DNA of 64,000 bases, from positions 150,831,701 through 150,895,700 of the forward strand of contig CM053140.1 of the NCBI GenBank assembly GCA_028571685.1, given 5' to 3'. Shown in pieces: positions 21,918 through 32,574 of the stretch; the stretch's first letter is position 1, and each line of letters begins with the position of its first letter. Below the pieces are notes generated by a model, which had not been told where the DNA came from, made no database searches, and was given only the letters and a program-made list of their open reading frames with translations. Origin of the DNA: Heterohyrax brucei. Its lineage: Eukaryota > Chordata > Mammalia > Hyracoidea > Procaviidae. Made by a program: the position numbers and the translations under genes.

Positions 21918-22216
21918 CATTATTATCATTATTTTATTATGACTGAGTGAAAATGTACATTCCCGTATAAATTTACATGCCCACCTATATGCAGCTTCCA
22001 CTGCTCTCCCTGCCCAGTGACAGCACACTATTCCTCTCTGCTCCATATATGTCTCATCCTCCCAACAGTCTCCTTTCTGCTCCTCTTCACCCACTCTCCT
22101 TCCTCCAGCCAGAGGTCAGGTGGGTGATATCCTATAGATGCATAGAATCATAAAGTACATCCAATATATGGTCACTCTGCATTGCCAAGTCCAATCCATT
22201 CGTGTCTGAAGAGTGG
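21918..22216 (-). mobile_element. 5'-truncated L1 3' end, antisense
   Basis: Matches antisense the last ~300 bp of L1 copy 1 (7540-7840): 'atgactgagtgaaaatgtac', 'cagcttccactgctctccctg' style blocks and 'ctctggctggaggaagg' in reverse. A 12-bp TSD with one mismatch flanks it (aacagacttctt at 21906-21917; aacagatttctt at 22217-22228). Confidence 0.92.
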
Positions 22217-22228
22217 AACAGATTTCTT

Positions 22229-23140
22229 AAATATCTGGCTGATCCTAAAAGGAGAATTTGTCTGATGGTATTAGACTTATGAAATAGACATGTATTTGGG
22301 TTTAAAATTAAATATGCCATAAATGTTAATGCAGTTGTCTTATTGTAAAGGAAAAATCTAGGGCCATTTATTTGGAAGAGTAATCTTAAAATTTAGCTAA
22401 AAAATTCCAGATGTATTACTTAGCCCTTTGATCTTCAAGAGGCCAAGGAGTAGTCTCTGATAATTTGTGATTACAAATTATCTTTTTATATTTTCTTTTC
22501 TCTTTATTAATCGGAATATGACAAAACAAAACTAAAATTTTAAAAGAACCAAAGCAGTTGGTAGAGCTGAGCATCAGAATCACGAGTCTCAGGTACTGCT
22601 GCATAACAGGGAATGCTCTTTTGCAGTTAACACCTGGGGTTTCTATTTATAGAAAGATATCACAAGATTAAACACAGAGGAAAATGGTTCCAGATCCAAT
22701 AAAATTTGGAATGCACAGCTACCAGCTATACCAAGGGATTTTTCACTCAATATATTTGCCAACAAATCAATAACATGAGTAAATCCTTCTGTACTGTAGG
22801 CAATCATATGTTCACTAACAGGCACTACTGCCTAAATTAATATAATCTCAGAAGTGCTTCACATGTGTCAAAGATAAAACCACAGAGGCTTAAAATTCAC
22901 CTGTGATAAACTAGAAGGCATTTCTTAACAATGATTTAAATAAAAAGAAAACATGTGGAGATACTGAATTAAGTGCTCCCATACTGAAGGGTTTCAGTTG
23001 ATAATGCTCTTGTCTCTAGATAGCATGCTTCTCTGTCCACATTTCTTCATATTGCACATTCACAGAAAGTGGCAAGCATTTTAAATTATCTGTTTCACTG
23101 AAACCTTATGACTGCTTCTTGCAACCATTTTTTATAAAGA
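22229..23140. other. Unique sequence, no feature seen
   Basis: 0.9 kb, A+T-rich, no recognised repeat or frame. Confidence 0.5.
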
Positions 23141-23141
23141 T

Positions 23142-23615
23142 TGTCTTGGATATTTTTAAGGATTGAATTGTGTCCCTCATAAAATATGTGTCAACTTGGC
23201 TATTTTGTCACTGATGTAATTTCCCTCTGTGTGGTAAATTCTATTCCTATCTACAGTGTTAACTAGACAGGACTTGAGGTAGTCATGTTAATGAGGCAGG
23301 ACTCAATCTACAGCATTAGATTGTGTTTTGGGTCAATCCTTTTTGAGATATAAAATAGAGAAACAAGCAGAGAAAAAGGAAAACCTCATACCACCAAGAA
23401 AGCAGCACCAGGAGCAGAGCATGTCCTTTGGACCCTGGGTCCCTGTGCTCAGAAACTCTTAGATCAGGGCAACATTGATGACAAGGACCTTCCTCCAGAA
23501 CTGAGAGAACAGGCCTCCCCTTGGAGCTGACACCCTGATTTGGACTTCTACCCTAACAGACTGTGAGAGAATAAACTTTCGTATTTCTCTTACAGCAGCA
23601 CTAGATAAGTAAAGT
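23142..23615 (+). mobile_element. Solo LTR, MaLR-like
   Basis: 'gattgaattgtgtccctc', 'aaatatgtgtcaacttgg', 'aggcaggactcaatctac', 'ttttgagatataaaatagag' and 'gagaataaactttcg' occur in the same order as the other LTRs here, ending 'agcactagataagtaaag'. The 5' edge is blurred by a short insertion. Confidence 0.85.
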
Positions 23616-24850
23616 ATCATACTTAGGCCTTCAGGGAACTGGCTCTTACTACTCACGTTTTCACACTTATATCAAAAGTCATGCCTTCTGTGATGCCTGA
23701 GCAAAGCTCTCAAAGAAAATCAGTGGATTCTTTATTTGTTTCTAACTACCTTCTTGTAGCAGTTATCACACTTTCATAACCATTTCCCTTAGCCCTTGAC
23801 TCCAGTGTAGCATAAGGACCTGGCTTACATTTTACTGGAGAAATGTAAATGTCACATCGAGTAGGCAACAGAGCAGATGGACAATATCTGTCATGTTGCT
23901 TAATGGAGGATTAGGTTTTTATTAAATGTAATTTTACTGTGAAGGTCAGGGTTTGACCTAGAAGACAGCCATGCAATGGGAAACCAAGTTGTAACTGTGT
24001 TCAAGTTGATACACTCCAGATTCATCAGTGTGCCAGTGCTCTGCTTTGCTCTCTGGGAAGATGCCTGAAATAGTTGTATAAAAGTTTATGAATAGTTAAG
24101 ACCTAAAAAAAGTACAGTATTAGGTGCTAGAAATATAGATAAAGAAGGGAGAAGAGTTACTCTTAAAGAGATTCCAGTTTAGTAAATGACAGAGACTTCT
24201 TACTCTCTGAAATCTTTAAAATTACTAGAAATTTAGTCTGTATTACTCATATGTTAATTTATATGGAATAACATCGATCCTGAAAAAAGCAAAATGAGGT
24301 TCATGTCACATTAAGAAAAAATATTTTGTTTTCCATAGAATCAAAATTAAAAATTTCTACTTAGCCAAAACAGCACTAATAATTCCTACCTTTCTTTACT
24401 CTGCATCTACCCAAATACACATTTCGCAGACATACCCACCTTGGTTATTGCCATTCTTGTCTGTGTTGCTTAGACCAAAGGCATGAGTCGCATTTTCTCA
24501 CATCTTGTGTCTATTTTCTGCATTGCCTTTCATGTCTCTTATGCCAAATTATATTCAAAATTCAGACACTTACTATTTGCATTACTGTAATTTTGATCAA
24601 ACTATGATAGTCACGTATGATGTCCTGCAATAGTCTCTAAAGTAGAATCTTATACTTCATTCTTGATCACCTACAGTATCTCCTCTATGTAAGCCAGGAG
24701 TATCCATCTAATATCTAAATAAAATTACGTCGTTCACTGCACAGAAGCTTTCCATGGATTTCCATTGACGTAGACTTGTATCTACACTGATTTGCTTAGT
24801 TTGCAAACCCTTGTATGATTTGGTCTTGACCTGTATTCTTACTCTTCATC
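23616..24850. other. Unique sequence, no feature seen
   Basis: 1.2 kb without recognisable repeat, frame or RNA gene. Confidence 0.5.
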
Positions 24851-24854
24851 ACAA

Positions 24855-25010
24855 TCCCAAACCCAAACAAATGCACTGCTATTGATTCTGAGATGTAGGG
24901 ACTCTATAGGACAGAGTAGAATTGACCCATAGGACCCCCAAGAAGTGGCTGATGGGTTCATATTGCTAAACATTTTGTTAGCAGCTGTGCCACCAAGTCT
25001 ACAACTCCAC
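24855..25010 (-). repeat. AfroSINE, antisense
   Basis: 'gctattgattctgagatgtag' style tail, 'acagagtagaattgaccca' body, 'gttagcagctgtgccacca' head in antisense order. Confidence 0.8.
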
Positions 25011-25732
25011 CTGTGTTGATTTCCTTTGTGTTCTTCGAATATTCAAACCTATTCTGACCAATTTCAAAGACTGATTTAAAGCTAACAGCATATCAATAAA
25101 CACCGAGTTGGAAAATATGCACACTTTCAGCTCTGGAACAGCACTGATGAAAGCATTTTATGAACAATTGCTTGGAAACTTTGTAGTAAAGGGACTTTAG
25201 GCTAGTAGCTGTAGCGCTTAACCACTACACCATCAGTTTCTGAAGGGACTTTAGGATTATTAAGATAGACACTACTCCTAATGATTCCTTGTTGTATGGC
25301 GAGATATGTCATCTACGGCACCACCTAATCTAGTTAAGCTAGACAGCCACATTCGATTTTAAGAAAATGTGTTGGAAAGGGGATCAACTTAAATAACAAG
25401 AAAGCACACAGACCAATCTAAAATACAGTACATTCTACAATACAGTTGTTCTGATATCTAAAAAGAAGTTAGGGATATGAGATGAAAACACAGTAAGTGA
25501 CAACTATTCTACTTTAGAGAAATCTGAGATATAATAATTAAAAAACAATGAAATAATCCAAAAAAAGGCCACGAGAAAAGTTTGTTAAGATTCTGAGTTC
25601 AGGAAACAACTATAAAAATACATTTTGATGTAACAAAAAAATTTAGAATATAGAAATTTGATTATGGTATTAGTTGATCCTAAGGAACATTGCCACTTTC
25701 GTTAGTCATAATAATTCTGTGGCTTTGAGAAT
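25011..25732 (-). other. Mostly unique sequence with a short SINE head scrap at 25195-25245
   Basis: Only 'gctgtagcgcttaaccacta' (25208) is recognisable, an antisense AfroSINE head. The rest shows nothing. Confidence 0.5.
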
Positions 25733-25820
25733 TGTCTTATCTAGTATTGCTATAACAGAAATACCAAAGCTGAGTGGCTATAACAGACAGAAATTTATTT
25801 ATTTCACAGTTTAGGAGCCT

Positions 25821-25879
25821 GTTCTTGTTGTTAGTTGTCAGCGAGCTGGTTCTGACTCACAGCGACTCTATGCCTATTG
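25821..25879 (-). repeat. 59-bp RTE/AfroSINE 3'-end micro-insertion
   Basis: Only the last ~59 bp of the RTE or SINE ('gttgttagttgtcagcgag', 'tctgactcacagcgactc'), antisense, flanked by a perfect 7-bp repeat 'ggagcct' (25814-25820, 25880-25886). It sits inside the outer LTR. Confidence 0.8.
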
Positions 25880-26134
25880 GGAGCCTAGAAGTTTGAATTC
25901 AGAGGGTCAGATCTAGGGAATGCTTTCTCTCTGTTGGCTTTGGAGGAAGGTATTTATTCCTTGGCTTCTTGGTTATCTTCACATGGCATTGTATCTATCT
26001 TCTCCCATCTCTGCTTGTTAATTTGCTTGTTTAATCTCTTCATATCTTGAAAGAAATTGATTTAAGACACACCCTGTCTTCTTAATGTAACGAAGAAAAC
26101 CCATTCCCAATGGACTTATAACCACAGATACAAA

Positions 26135-26352
26135 ACAAACAAAAAGAACCCATTGCCATCCAGTTGATTCTGAGTCCTAGTTACTTTATAGCAACCTTAT
26201 AGGATAGAAAACTGCCCCAAAGGGTTTCCAAGGCTGTAAATCTATGGAAGTAGACAGTCGCATCTTCTTTCCACAGAGCAGCTGTGTGAGTTACCGCCAC
26301 TGATTCTGCAGTTAGTAGCCCAGTGCTTAACCACTTAATCATCAGGGATCCC
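26135..26352 (-). repeat. AfroSINE, antisense, nested in LTR
   Basis: 'acccattgccatccagttg' tail through 'gctgtaaatctatggaagtag' to the head 'agtgcttaaccacttaatc' and 'atcagggatcc'. It carries the longer internal segment present in some copies of the window. Confidence 0.9.
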
Positions 26353-26355
26353 AAA

Positions 26356-26865
26356 TGTTATGGATTGAATTGTGTCCCCCCCCAAAATATGTGTAGGCAT
26401 GTGGCTGGGCCATGATTCCCAGTATCTTGTGACTGTCCTCTGTTTTGTGATTTTCCTATGCTGTATGTTAAAAGATTAGGGTGGGACTGTAAATCCCTTT
26501 ATAAGATCACCACCCTGTTCCACTGTTAAGGGAGTTTCCCTGGAGTATGGCTTGCCCCACCCTTAATCCTTTCATCCTAGACGAGATAAAAGGAAAAAGA
26601 AGCAAGCAGAGAATTGGGAACCTCCTACCACCAAGAGAGAAGTACCAAGAGCAGAACACGTCCTTTGGACCCGAGGTTCCTGTGCCGAGACGCTCTCACT
26701 GGATTTGGACTCAGCCTACTGGACTGTGATAAATTCTCTTAGTGAATAGACTTATGACTTATAAATGGATTTGCAGCTTACTGGACTATATGAGAATAAA
26801 CTTTCCTTTGCTAAAGCCACCATTCTGTGGCATTTCTGTTAGAGCGGCACTAGCTGACTTAAACA
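26356..26865 (+). mobile_element. Solo LTR, MaLR-like, nested
   Basis: Begins TGTTATGGATTGAATTG and ends GCTGACTTAAACA; poly(A) region 'gagaataaactttcc' at 26790. Layout as at 15093. Flanking 5-mers (ccaaa, tcaat) match at three positions. Confidence 0.9.
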
Positions 26866-26931
26866 TCAATCATAGGTATAAATAGGGGTTAGGATGTTTT
26901 TTGGAGATACAATTTAATCCATAACAGAAAT

Positions 26932-28485
26932 TCATAATGAAATAATTAGGGATGAAATGACATGATGTTTGTGAATTTCTTTGAAATACTTAACAAAGCA
27001 AAAAATTAATAAAGAAATGTAAAGCAAATGTGACAAAATCATGATAATTCTGAGTGGTAAGCGTTGAGATTCATTTTGCACTCTTACTCCTCCTCCCATT
27101 TGCCTCCAGCTACATGGCCTCCCAGTTCTCCTTTCTCATGCCAAGGGTGTATCTTAGGGTCCCTATTTTAGCTGATTCCCTACCTATAAGCATTTGTTCA
27201 AAGGCCAAACTCCTGTCCTGATTAAAATTACAACCTGTCCCTCTCCATCACAAACACTCTCTACCTCCACACCTTGGTCTCTTTGTCTTTCCCATAGCAT
27301 CTACCATCTTTTAATATATTTTTTCTAATTATTTTTTTATTGTTTAATTATCATTTCCTGCTGGTATGCAAGCTGCATCAGACAAGGGTATTTATTTGTT
27401 TATTTTTATATCTCAAATACACAAAATAGTGCTTGAAGCATAAACATAATATTCTGTAGGTAAATAAACAATGAATTTTTAATGGATTATAAACATATAT
27501 CTGAAGGCTTTAAATATGACAGTGTGTATAGACAAGCCAGACTGCAGTTAAGATTTTAGTTAAGTGTCACTTTCAATAACTTACGTAATAAAGAGCTGGT
27601 GGTTTGTTTAAGATGTCTTGATTGGCTTGTTTCCCACCGTAGATCAGTTTTATACCCTCCGGCTAAAAGAACATTTAAGGTCTAATTAATGCTTGATTTG
27701 GCTTAGTCTGAGTGAAACACTGCAAAGTAGAATTTTGAAATTTATTCACATGTTGGTTTTTCATATCTGTTGCTCTTTTTGGAATGGTTACTTTTTAAGG
27801 GTTAATCATCGAGGTAGATGGAATGGGATACATAAAAAAACATAAATTTTTATCTAAAAGAATTTCAACTGAGTAATTATAATAAAACATGTTCTATAAT
27901 TCTCTGAGAATTAAAAAAGAAACTACGTGAGTGAAAGCTTATTTAAGAGCTGTGTTCAGTTCTACAATCATCTCAGTATGATACCACACTTCTTGCTCAT
28001 TAAGAAGAATCCACCTGTACTGTCAGTATTAAACAAGAAAAAGGAAAAAACCATCTTTGAAACTGGAAATAAAACCTAAAGAGAAGAAAGGGTCACCAGG
28101 TACTAGTTTTTACCCTTTTTGCAGGATGAAGTAGTAAAACATCACAGCACAGAAAATTGAAAGAAGAAGATGAAGTAAAAAACTAGCAAACACTTGTCCA
28201 TTAATTCTTTCATAATTAGTCATGATACCACTGAGAAGGGTGAACAAGATGTGGACCAAGATGTTTACTTATTTTGATCAATTAACTGATCGGATAACTA
28301 AGAAATGAAAAGGAAAATTTAGGGACACATCATATACATTCCATACCTTATTTTAGAAAGACATTTAACTGTCACAATATATGAACAAAGTGGAGAAATG
28401 AGGGCTGAAAGATAACACAATTGGATAAGATTTTAACTGATTGGATGAGAAAAGGTCTGATTTTAGTATACTAACTTAGTTAGTA
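26932..28485. other. Unique sequence, no feature seen
   Basis: 1.5 kb of A+T-rich DNA. No repeat, RNA gene or frame recognised. Confidence 0.5.
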
Positions 28486-28489
28486 ATAA

Positions 28490-28650
28490 TACCTGGCATT
28501 ATATGACATTTTGGAATTCACAAAGGATCGAGGAAGTAAAATATCACATGTGATTCTCATAATGACCTTGTATTGAAGTCTGGGACAACGTGATTACCAT
28601 TAACTATATCTGGAAACTGAGATGCAAAGGGGTAGCTTCCCTATGGGTAT
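28490..28650. repeat. MIR-related ancient repeat (weak)
   Basis: 'gattctcataatgaccttg' and 'ggaaactgagatgcaaagg' match the 'fragile' core of old mammalian SINE/LINE2 repeats. Edges uncertain. Confidence 0.45.
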
Positions 28651-28696
28651 ACGGACATGCTTATTGATATTTCAGATGACGCAAAGCTAAAAAAAT

Positions 28697-28758
28697 AAAT
28701 AATGTATTGGATAAAATAATAATGTATTGGATAAAAATAATAGTAATAAAATGTATTG
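28697..28758 (+). repeat. Short A+T tandem repeat
   Basis: Three degenerate units of 'aataatgtattggataaa'. Confidence 0.7.
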
Positions 28759-28759
28759 G

Positions 28760-30030
28760 AGGTAACAAAAGTATCTCCAAAGTGGAAGCACATAACAAGT
28801 TCTAACAAGATGAAATTAAATTAAAAATAACTGTGACTGTGTGAAATAAACCAGGTTTCTTTCTTTTGTGCTTTTTTTCCTCTGCTGGTAGTTATACATT
28901 TATTGCTTCGATTATTTGATTAATGCCTGACTCTTTCTGGAGACTGAAGATCAATGGAATCAGAGGGACTGCATCTGTGCTCACCTGGGGTAGTGTTTGG
29001 CAAGAGTAGCTACTCAGCAAATAATTAAATGCATTCAGCACAAAGGTTAAAATGGGCTTCAGAAGGCAACACAAAAAATGTTCTCATTTTCCTATAGAAT
29101 ATTCTTCCATGTGTTTAGAAATTTATTTTTAAAAATAGGGGTTTAAAGAATTGTTCTTTTTCTAACAGATTTTAACATTTGGATATTTTGAAGTGAGATA
29201 TTGACTTACCACTTGTGAAGCTAACTTTTGCTTTGCTGTTCAGGATCACACTTTGCAGGCCCATTGACTGAGAGATGCTTTCTAAAGTTTGTCTGAGAGA
29301 CTAAACATTTCCTGCTGTGCTGAGTGAGCTGATTTACATTGTCTTCCAGTGCTTTCCTGGGGGTCATCACCTGCAGACAGACACCTGTAGAAACATAGTA
29401 CTATGTTTATATATAAATAAAATAGACTATATATACTTTTCCATTCTTCACTGCAAAATAAAAGAGGTTTTATTCCTGCTGTTCAATGCATTTTGAACAT
29501 GTGCTGCACTATAAATTTAAAGTGAGCTGAAAAAGAAAATTAAACAAGATTCATCTGGCAGCATTGCAAGTTATTACCATACACCTGCTGCATAGCTACC
29601 AAAGCGAAGTGATTCTATGAGAAAGAACTGCTTGATAAGCAGCAGAAGTGAAAAAAAATAAAAGACAAGCAGAATGACTGTACATTGAAAATCAGATAGA
29701 AGGTTAGTAGTGTGATCCTGTGGAAAGAAGGAGAGAAGTAATGAGATGAAACAAAGCAGAGGATGGGAAGCCAGGCAGAGTAAGTGGGAAAAATCTTAAG
29801 TGTGAAGTCCAATACAGTGGCAAATAGCATCACCAGAAGGGGTGGAAACGCTGCTCCTTGAATAATTTCGAAGTAAAGTAGAAAATTTAAATAAGAATAT
29901 AAAGTGAAAGCAAAATGTCGCTTTGATGATCAGGAAGCAAGATGGTAAACAAAATTCAGTAAGGTGATTATGAACATGATAATTTTGTTAACTTCTCTCA
30001 TGTAAGAATAATAATTACTAATCTATATTT
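28760..30030. other. Unique sequence, no feature seen
   Basis: No recognised repeat or gene. A purine-rich patch at 29640-29790 gives a 72-codon minus-strand frame without domain signal. Confidence 0.5.
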
Positions 30031-30034
30031 ATGC

Positions 30035-30105
30035 CAAAATGGAAAAAAAAACCCACAAAACTATGATTCCAACTCATGGTGACCATGTATTTATGCCAGA
30101 TTTTT
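30035..30105 (-). repeat. AfroSINE tail fragment, antisense
   Basis: 'attccaactcatggtgacc' with preceding A-rich tail. Confidence 0.6.
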
Positions 30106-30139
30106 ATAAATTCTTGAACATTTTTCTGAACACAGATGT

Positions 30140-30475
30140 TCAAGGTCAGGAATGCAGGTTTGAGATACGGACAGACCCAGTAATGACTGAGGCTCAGCTG
30201 GTTTGGTCATGGCAAGTTTATTGGCACAAAGACGCGGACAGGCAGCACAGCATTTCAGGCAGCAGCAAACAGCTGAAGGCGGTGGGCAAGAGACTGCTCC
30301 TCATGGTGCAGTGACCTTGTATACAAGTTTTACACAAAGGTGGCAGCTGGCTGCCAAATTCAAGCCCTCAAGGCCAAGCTGGGCATAAACAAGGTATGTC
30401 ATACTGCTGAATCACATTTATGTGGAAGACCTATACAGAGTTGGAAGGGCTGAGCAAAGACAACTTTCCATGCTG
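30140..30475 (-). repeat. Possible LTR, antisense, family unknown
   Basis: Read on the minus strand it contains 'tgtgccaataaacttgcc', a poly(A) signal set in G+C-richer sequence as in retroviral R-U5 regions. The A+T-rich flanks contrast with it. No matching internal region and no clear edges. Confidence 0.35.
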
Positions 30476-30484
30476 TCCCCACAA

Positions 30485-30606
30485 CTGGGTTGTGCTGGAA
30501 CTCCTGACCCAAGGAAACTGTGAGATAACAAATGTGTGCACTTTTAAGCCACTAAGTTTGTGGGAACTTATTACCTAATACCTATGCAATGACCTTAACT
30601 AATACA
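30485..30606 (+). repeat. MaLR LTR 3' end fragment
   Basis: 'ctcctgacccaaggaaactg', 'tgagataacaaatgtgtgc' and 'aagccactaagtttgtggg' are the 3' part of an old MLT1-type LTR. Confidence 0.65.
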
Positions 30607-30850
30607 GACATTAATACTTAAAGTAAGAAGATGCTATTTGAAAGTTTCCGAAAAGACTACTGAACTAATGTTATGCCACTGAATTGTGGGACAGTAAACA
30701 AATGTTTGCTTTCCTATTTGTTTCACTAGATATCGTTCATTTTTATCACTGGTTAATCTGGGGCTAAAGTCTCTACTATCTTTGTTTTGTTTTTCTTGTT
30801 TTTTAAATCTTGCTAAACTTTGAGGGAAAAAGTCAGAAAAATACTCAAAT
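30607..30850. other. Unique sequence, no feature seen
   Basis: Nothing recognised. Confidence 0.45.
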
Positions 30851-30862
30851 GATTTCATTTTT

Positions 30863-31067
30863 TTTTAAATTTTTATTATGACTGAGTGAAAATGTACATT
30901 CCTGTATAAATTGGCATGCCCACCTATACGCAGCTTCCACTGCTCTTCCTGTCCAGTGACAGCACACTATTCCTCTGCTTCGTACTTGTGTCATCCTCCC
31001 AACAGTCTCCTTTCCCCTTCTCTCCCACTCTCCCACTCTCCTTCCTCCAGCCAGAGGTCAGCAGGAT
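30863..31067 (-). mobile_element. 5'-truncated L1 3' end, antisense
   Basis: Same L1 3' UTR end as at 21918, about 205 bp, with the T-run (antisense A tail) at the left. Likely TSD 'gatttcattttt' (30851-30862) and 'gatatcattttt' (31068-31079), one mismatch; the right edge is ambiguous because L1 itself has 'gatatc' there. Confidence 0.88.
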
Positions 31068-31229
31068 GATATCATTTTTGAATTAAAATCATGTAGACTC
31101 TTTTTTATAAAAGTAATAAAGAGTTATTGAGGATGATCTCAATTTTTTCTTTGTCTTAGCATTATTTAAATATCTATTTAAAAATACTCTTCTCAGTTTG
31201 TATCATTATACATAACTTAGTGCCAAACC

Positions 31230-31385
31230 TAAAAATCTAACCCTTTACCATCAAGTTGATTCCTACTTAGAGCAAGGCTGTGGGACAGAGTATAGCTACC
31301 CCATAGCTTTTCAAAGCAGCAGCTGGTCTATCCAAACTCAGTTTTTTGGTTAGCAGTCAAGCTCTTAACCGCTGTGCCATAATAA
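31230..31385 (-). repeat. AfroSINE, antisense
   Basis: 'ccatcaagttgattcctac' tail and 'ggttagcagtcaagctctta' head, antisense order. Confidence 0.8.
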
Positions 31386-31554
31386 GTAAAATTATATGCT
31401 CATTAGTCTTATTTTCATTCAAAATGAAGGGAAATTGTTTTACTCATTAAATTATATTTTCTGTCTTACAGTTTTATAGAAAACTTCTGGGTATCTTGTA
31501 AACCAATCATTTGTAAATATTTTGAAATTAAATAAATATGTGAGAAAATAATAA

Positions 31555-31620
31555 AACCCATTGCCATTGAGTTGATTCTGACTTACAGCAACCTATAGAA
31601 CAGAATAGTAGCTGTAAATT
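31555..31620 (-). repeat. AfroSINE 3' half, antisense
   Basis: 'acccattgccattgagttg' and 'gattctgacttacagcaacc' only. Confidence 0.75.
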
Positions 31621-32230
31621 AACATGAATTAACTATTCCATTAAGCATGATGGATTTAGGTAAAATTTTTCATTGGACTGGGGTACATTTTCATTAAGAG
31701 AATACAGTGAGAAGACGCTGGTTTGGGAGTTAGATCATTAATTCAGTGAAGGGCCATAATGCCAGATAATATGGGCTTTTTAGCTCTGACAAGAACAAAT
31801 ACAGCTTAGACCAAAGTTATGGTGGCAGAAGGAAAGAAGGCAACACTGTGAGACATCTAACAAACGGAGAAGAAGCTATGATGTAGTTTGATCAAGGCTT
31901 GATCATGAAGAAGATACAAGGAGGACAAAAGATGATATTTATGATAAATTTAGATCATATTGAGGATTTATAATGTTTTTATTCTGGAGCATTTTTGTAC
32001 TACAAGGAGTAGGTGGTGGTAGCATTTGTGTGTATATGCGTGTGTGTGCTTTGAGAAAGAAATGCCAGGAGAGCCAATGGTTTTCTTACTCTTCTACCTG
32101 AAAGAACAAAATGTACTTGGGCCTAGGTAGCCTGACTTCCAGCTGCTACTTCCACCAAAAAAAAAAAAAATCATTCACTCTATGATTCTGAACTGTGAGC
32201 AAATGCTATGTAGTATTCTTTGCACTATCA
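31621..32230. other. Unique sequence, no feature seen
   Basis: Contains a short GT-rich patch (32025-32050) and a 13-A run (32158-32170). No gene or repeat family seen. Confidence 0.5.
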
Positions 32231-32232
32231 CA

Positions 32233-32440
32233 ACACTGTTGTTGTTAGTTGTCATCAAATTGCTTCTGATGCATGGCGACTAGCTTTGTGTCAGTGTAAG
32301 CACTACGCTCCACAGAGTACTTAAAGAAAAAAAATTTGCTAGTAGATCAAAAAGCCTTTTATCTGAGTTGCTTCTGGGTATACTTGAATTGCCAACCTTA
32401 TAGTTAGCAGCCAAGCACATTAATTATTTGCCCTACCTAG
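32233..32440 (-). repeat. AfroSINE, antisense, RTE-type tail
   Basis: 'ttgttgttagttgtcatcaa' is the RTE-like 3' end; 'gttagcagccaagcacatta' is the SINE head. An A-rich insertion lies at 32325. Confidence 0.75.
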
Positions 32441-32454
32441 GGACAGCTTAATAA

Positions 32455-32570
32455 CCTCTGAGTATACTGTCCAGTTGATTCTGACTCCTAACAAGTCCAT
32501 ATGACAGAATAGAACTTTTTCCCACATGATTTTCTGGGCAGTAAGCTTTATAAGTTTACCGCAGCAATTG
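32455..32570 (-). repeat. AfroSINE 3' half, antisense
   Basis: 'tccagttgattctgactcc' and 'acagaatagaactttttcc' style body blocks; the head is missing or decayed. Confidence 0.6.
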
Positions 32571-32574
32571 AATT

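Larger units (their letters stand above)
25733..26926 (-). mobile_element. Antisense MaLR-like LTR split by nested insertions
   Basis: The outer LTR starts TGTCTTATCTAGTATTGC and ends AATCCATAACA, the reverse complement of the LTR ends seen elsewhere. LTR sequence occupies about 25733-26100 and 26870-26926. Between them lie an antisense AfroSINE and a complete sense LTR. The flanking 5-mers (agaat, gaaat) agree only partly. Confidence 0.75.
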
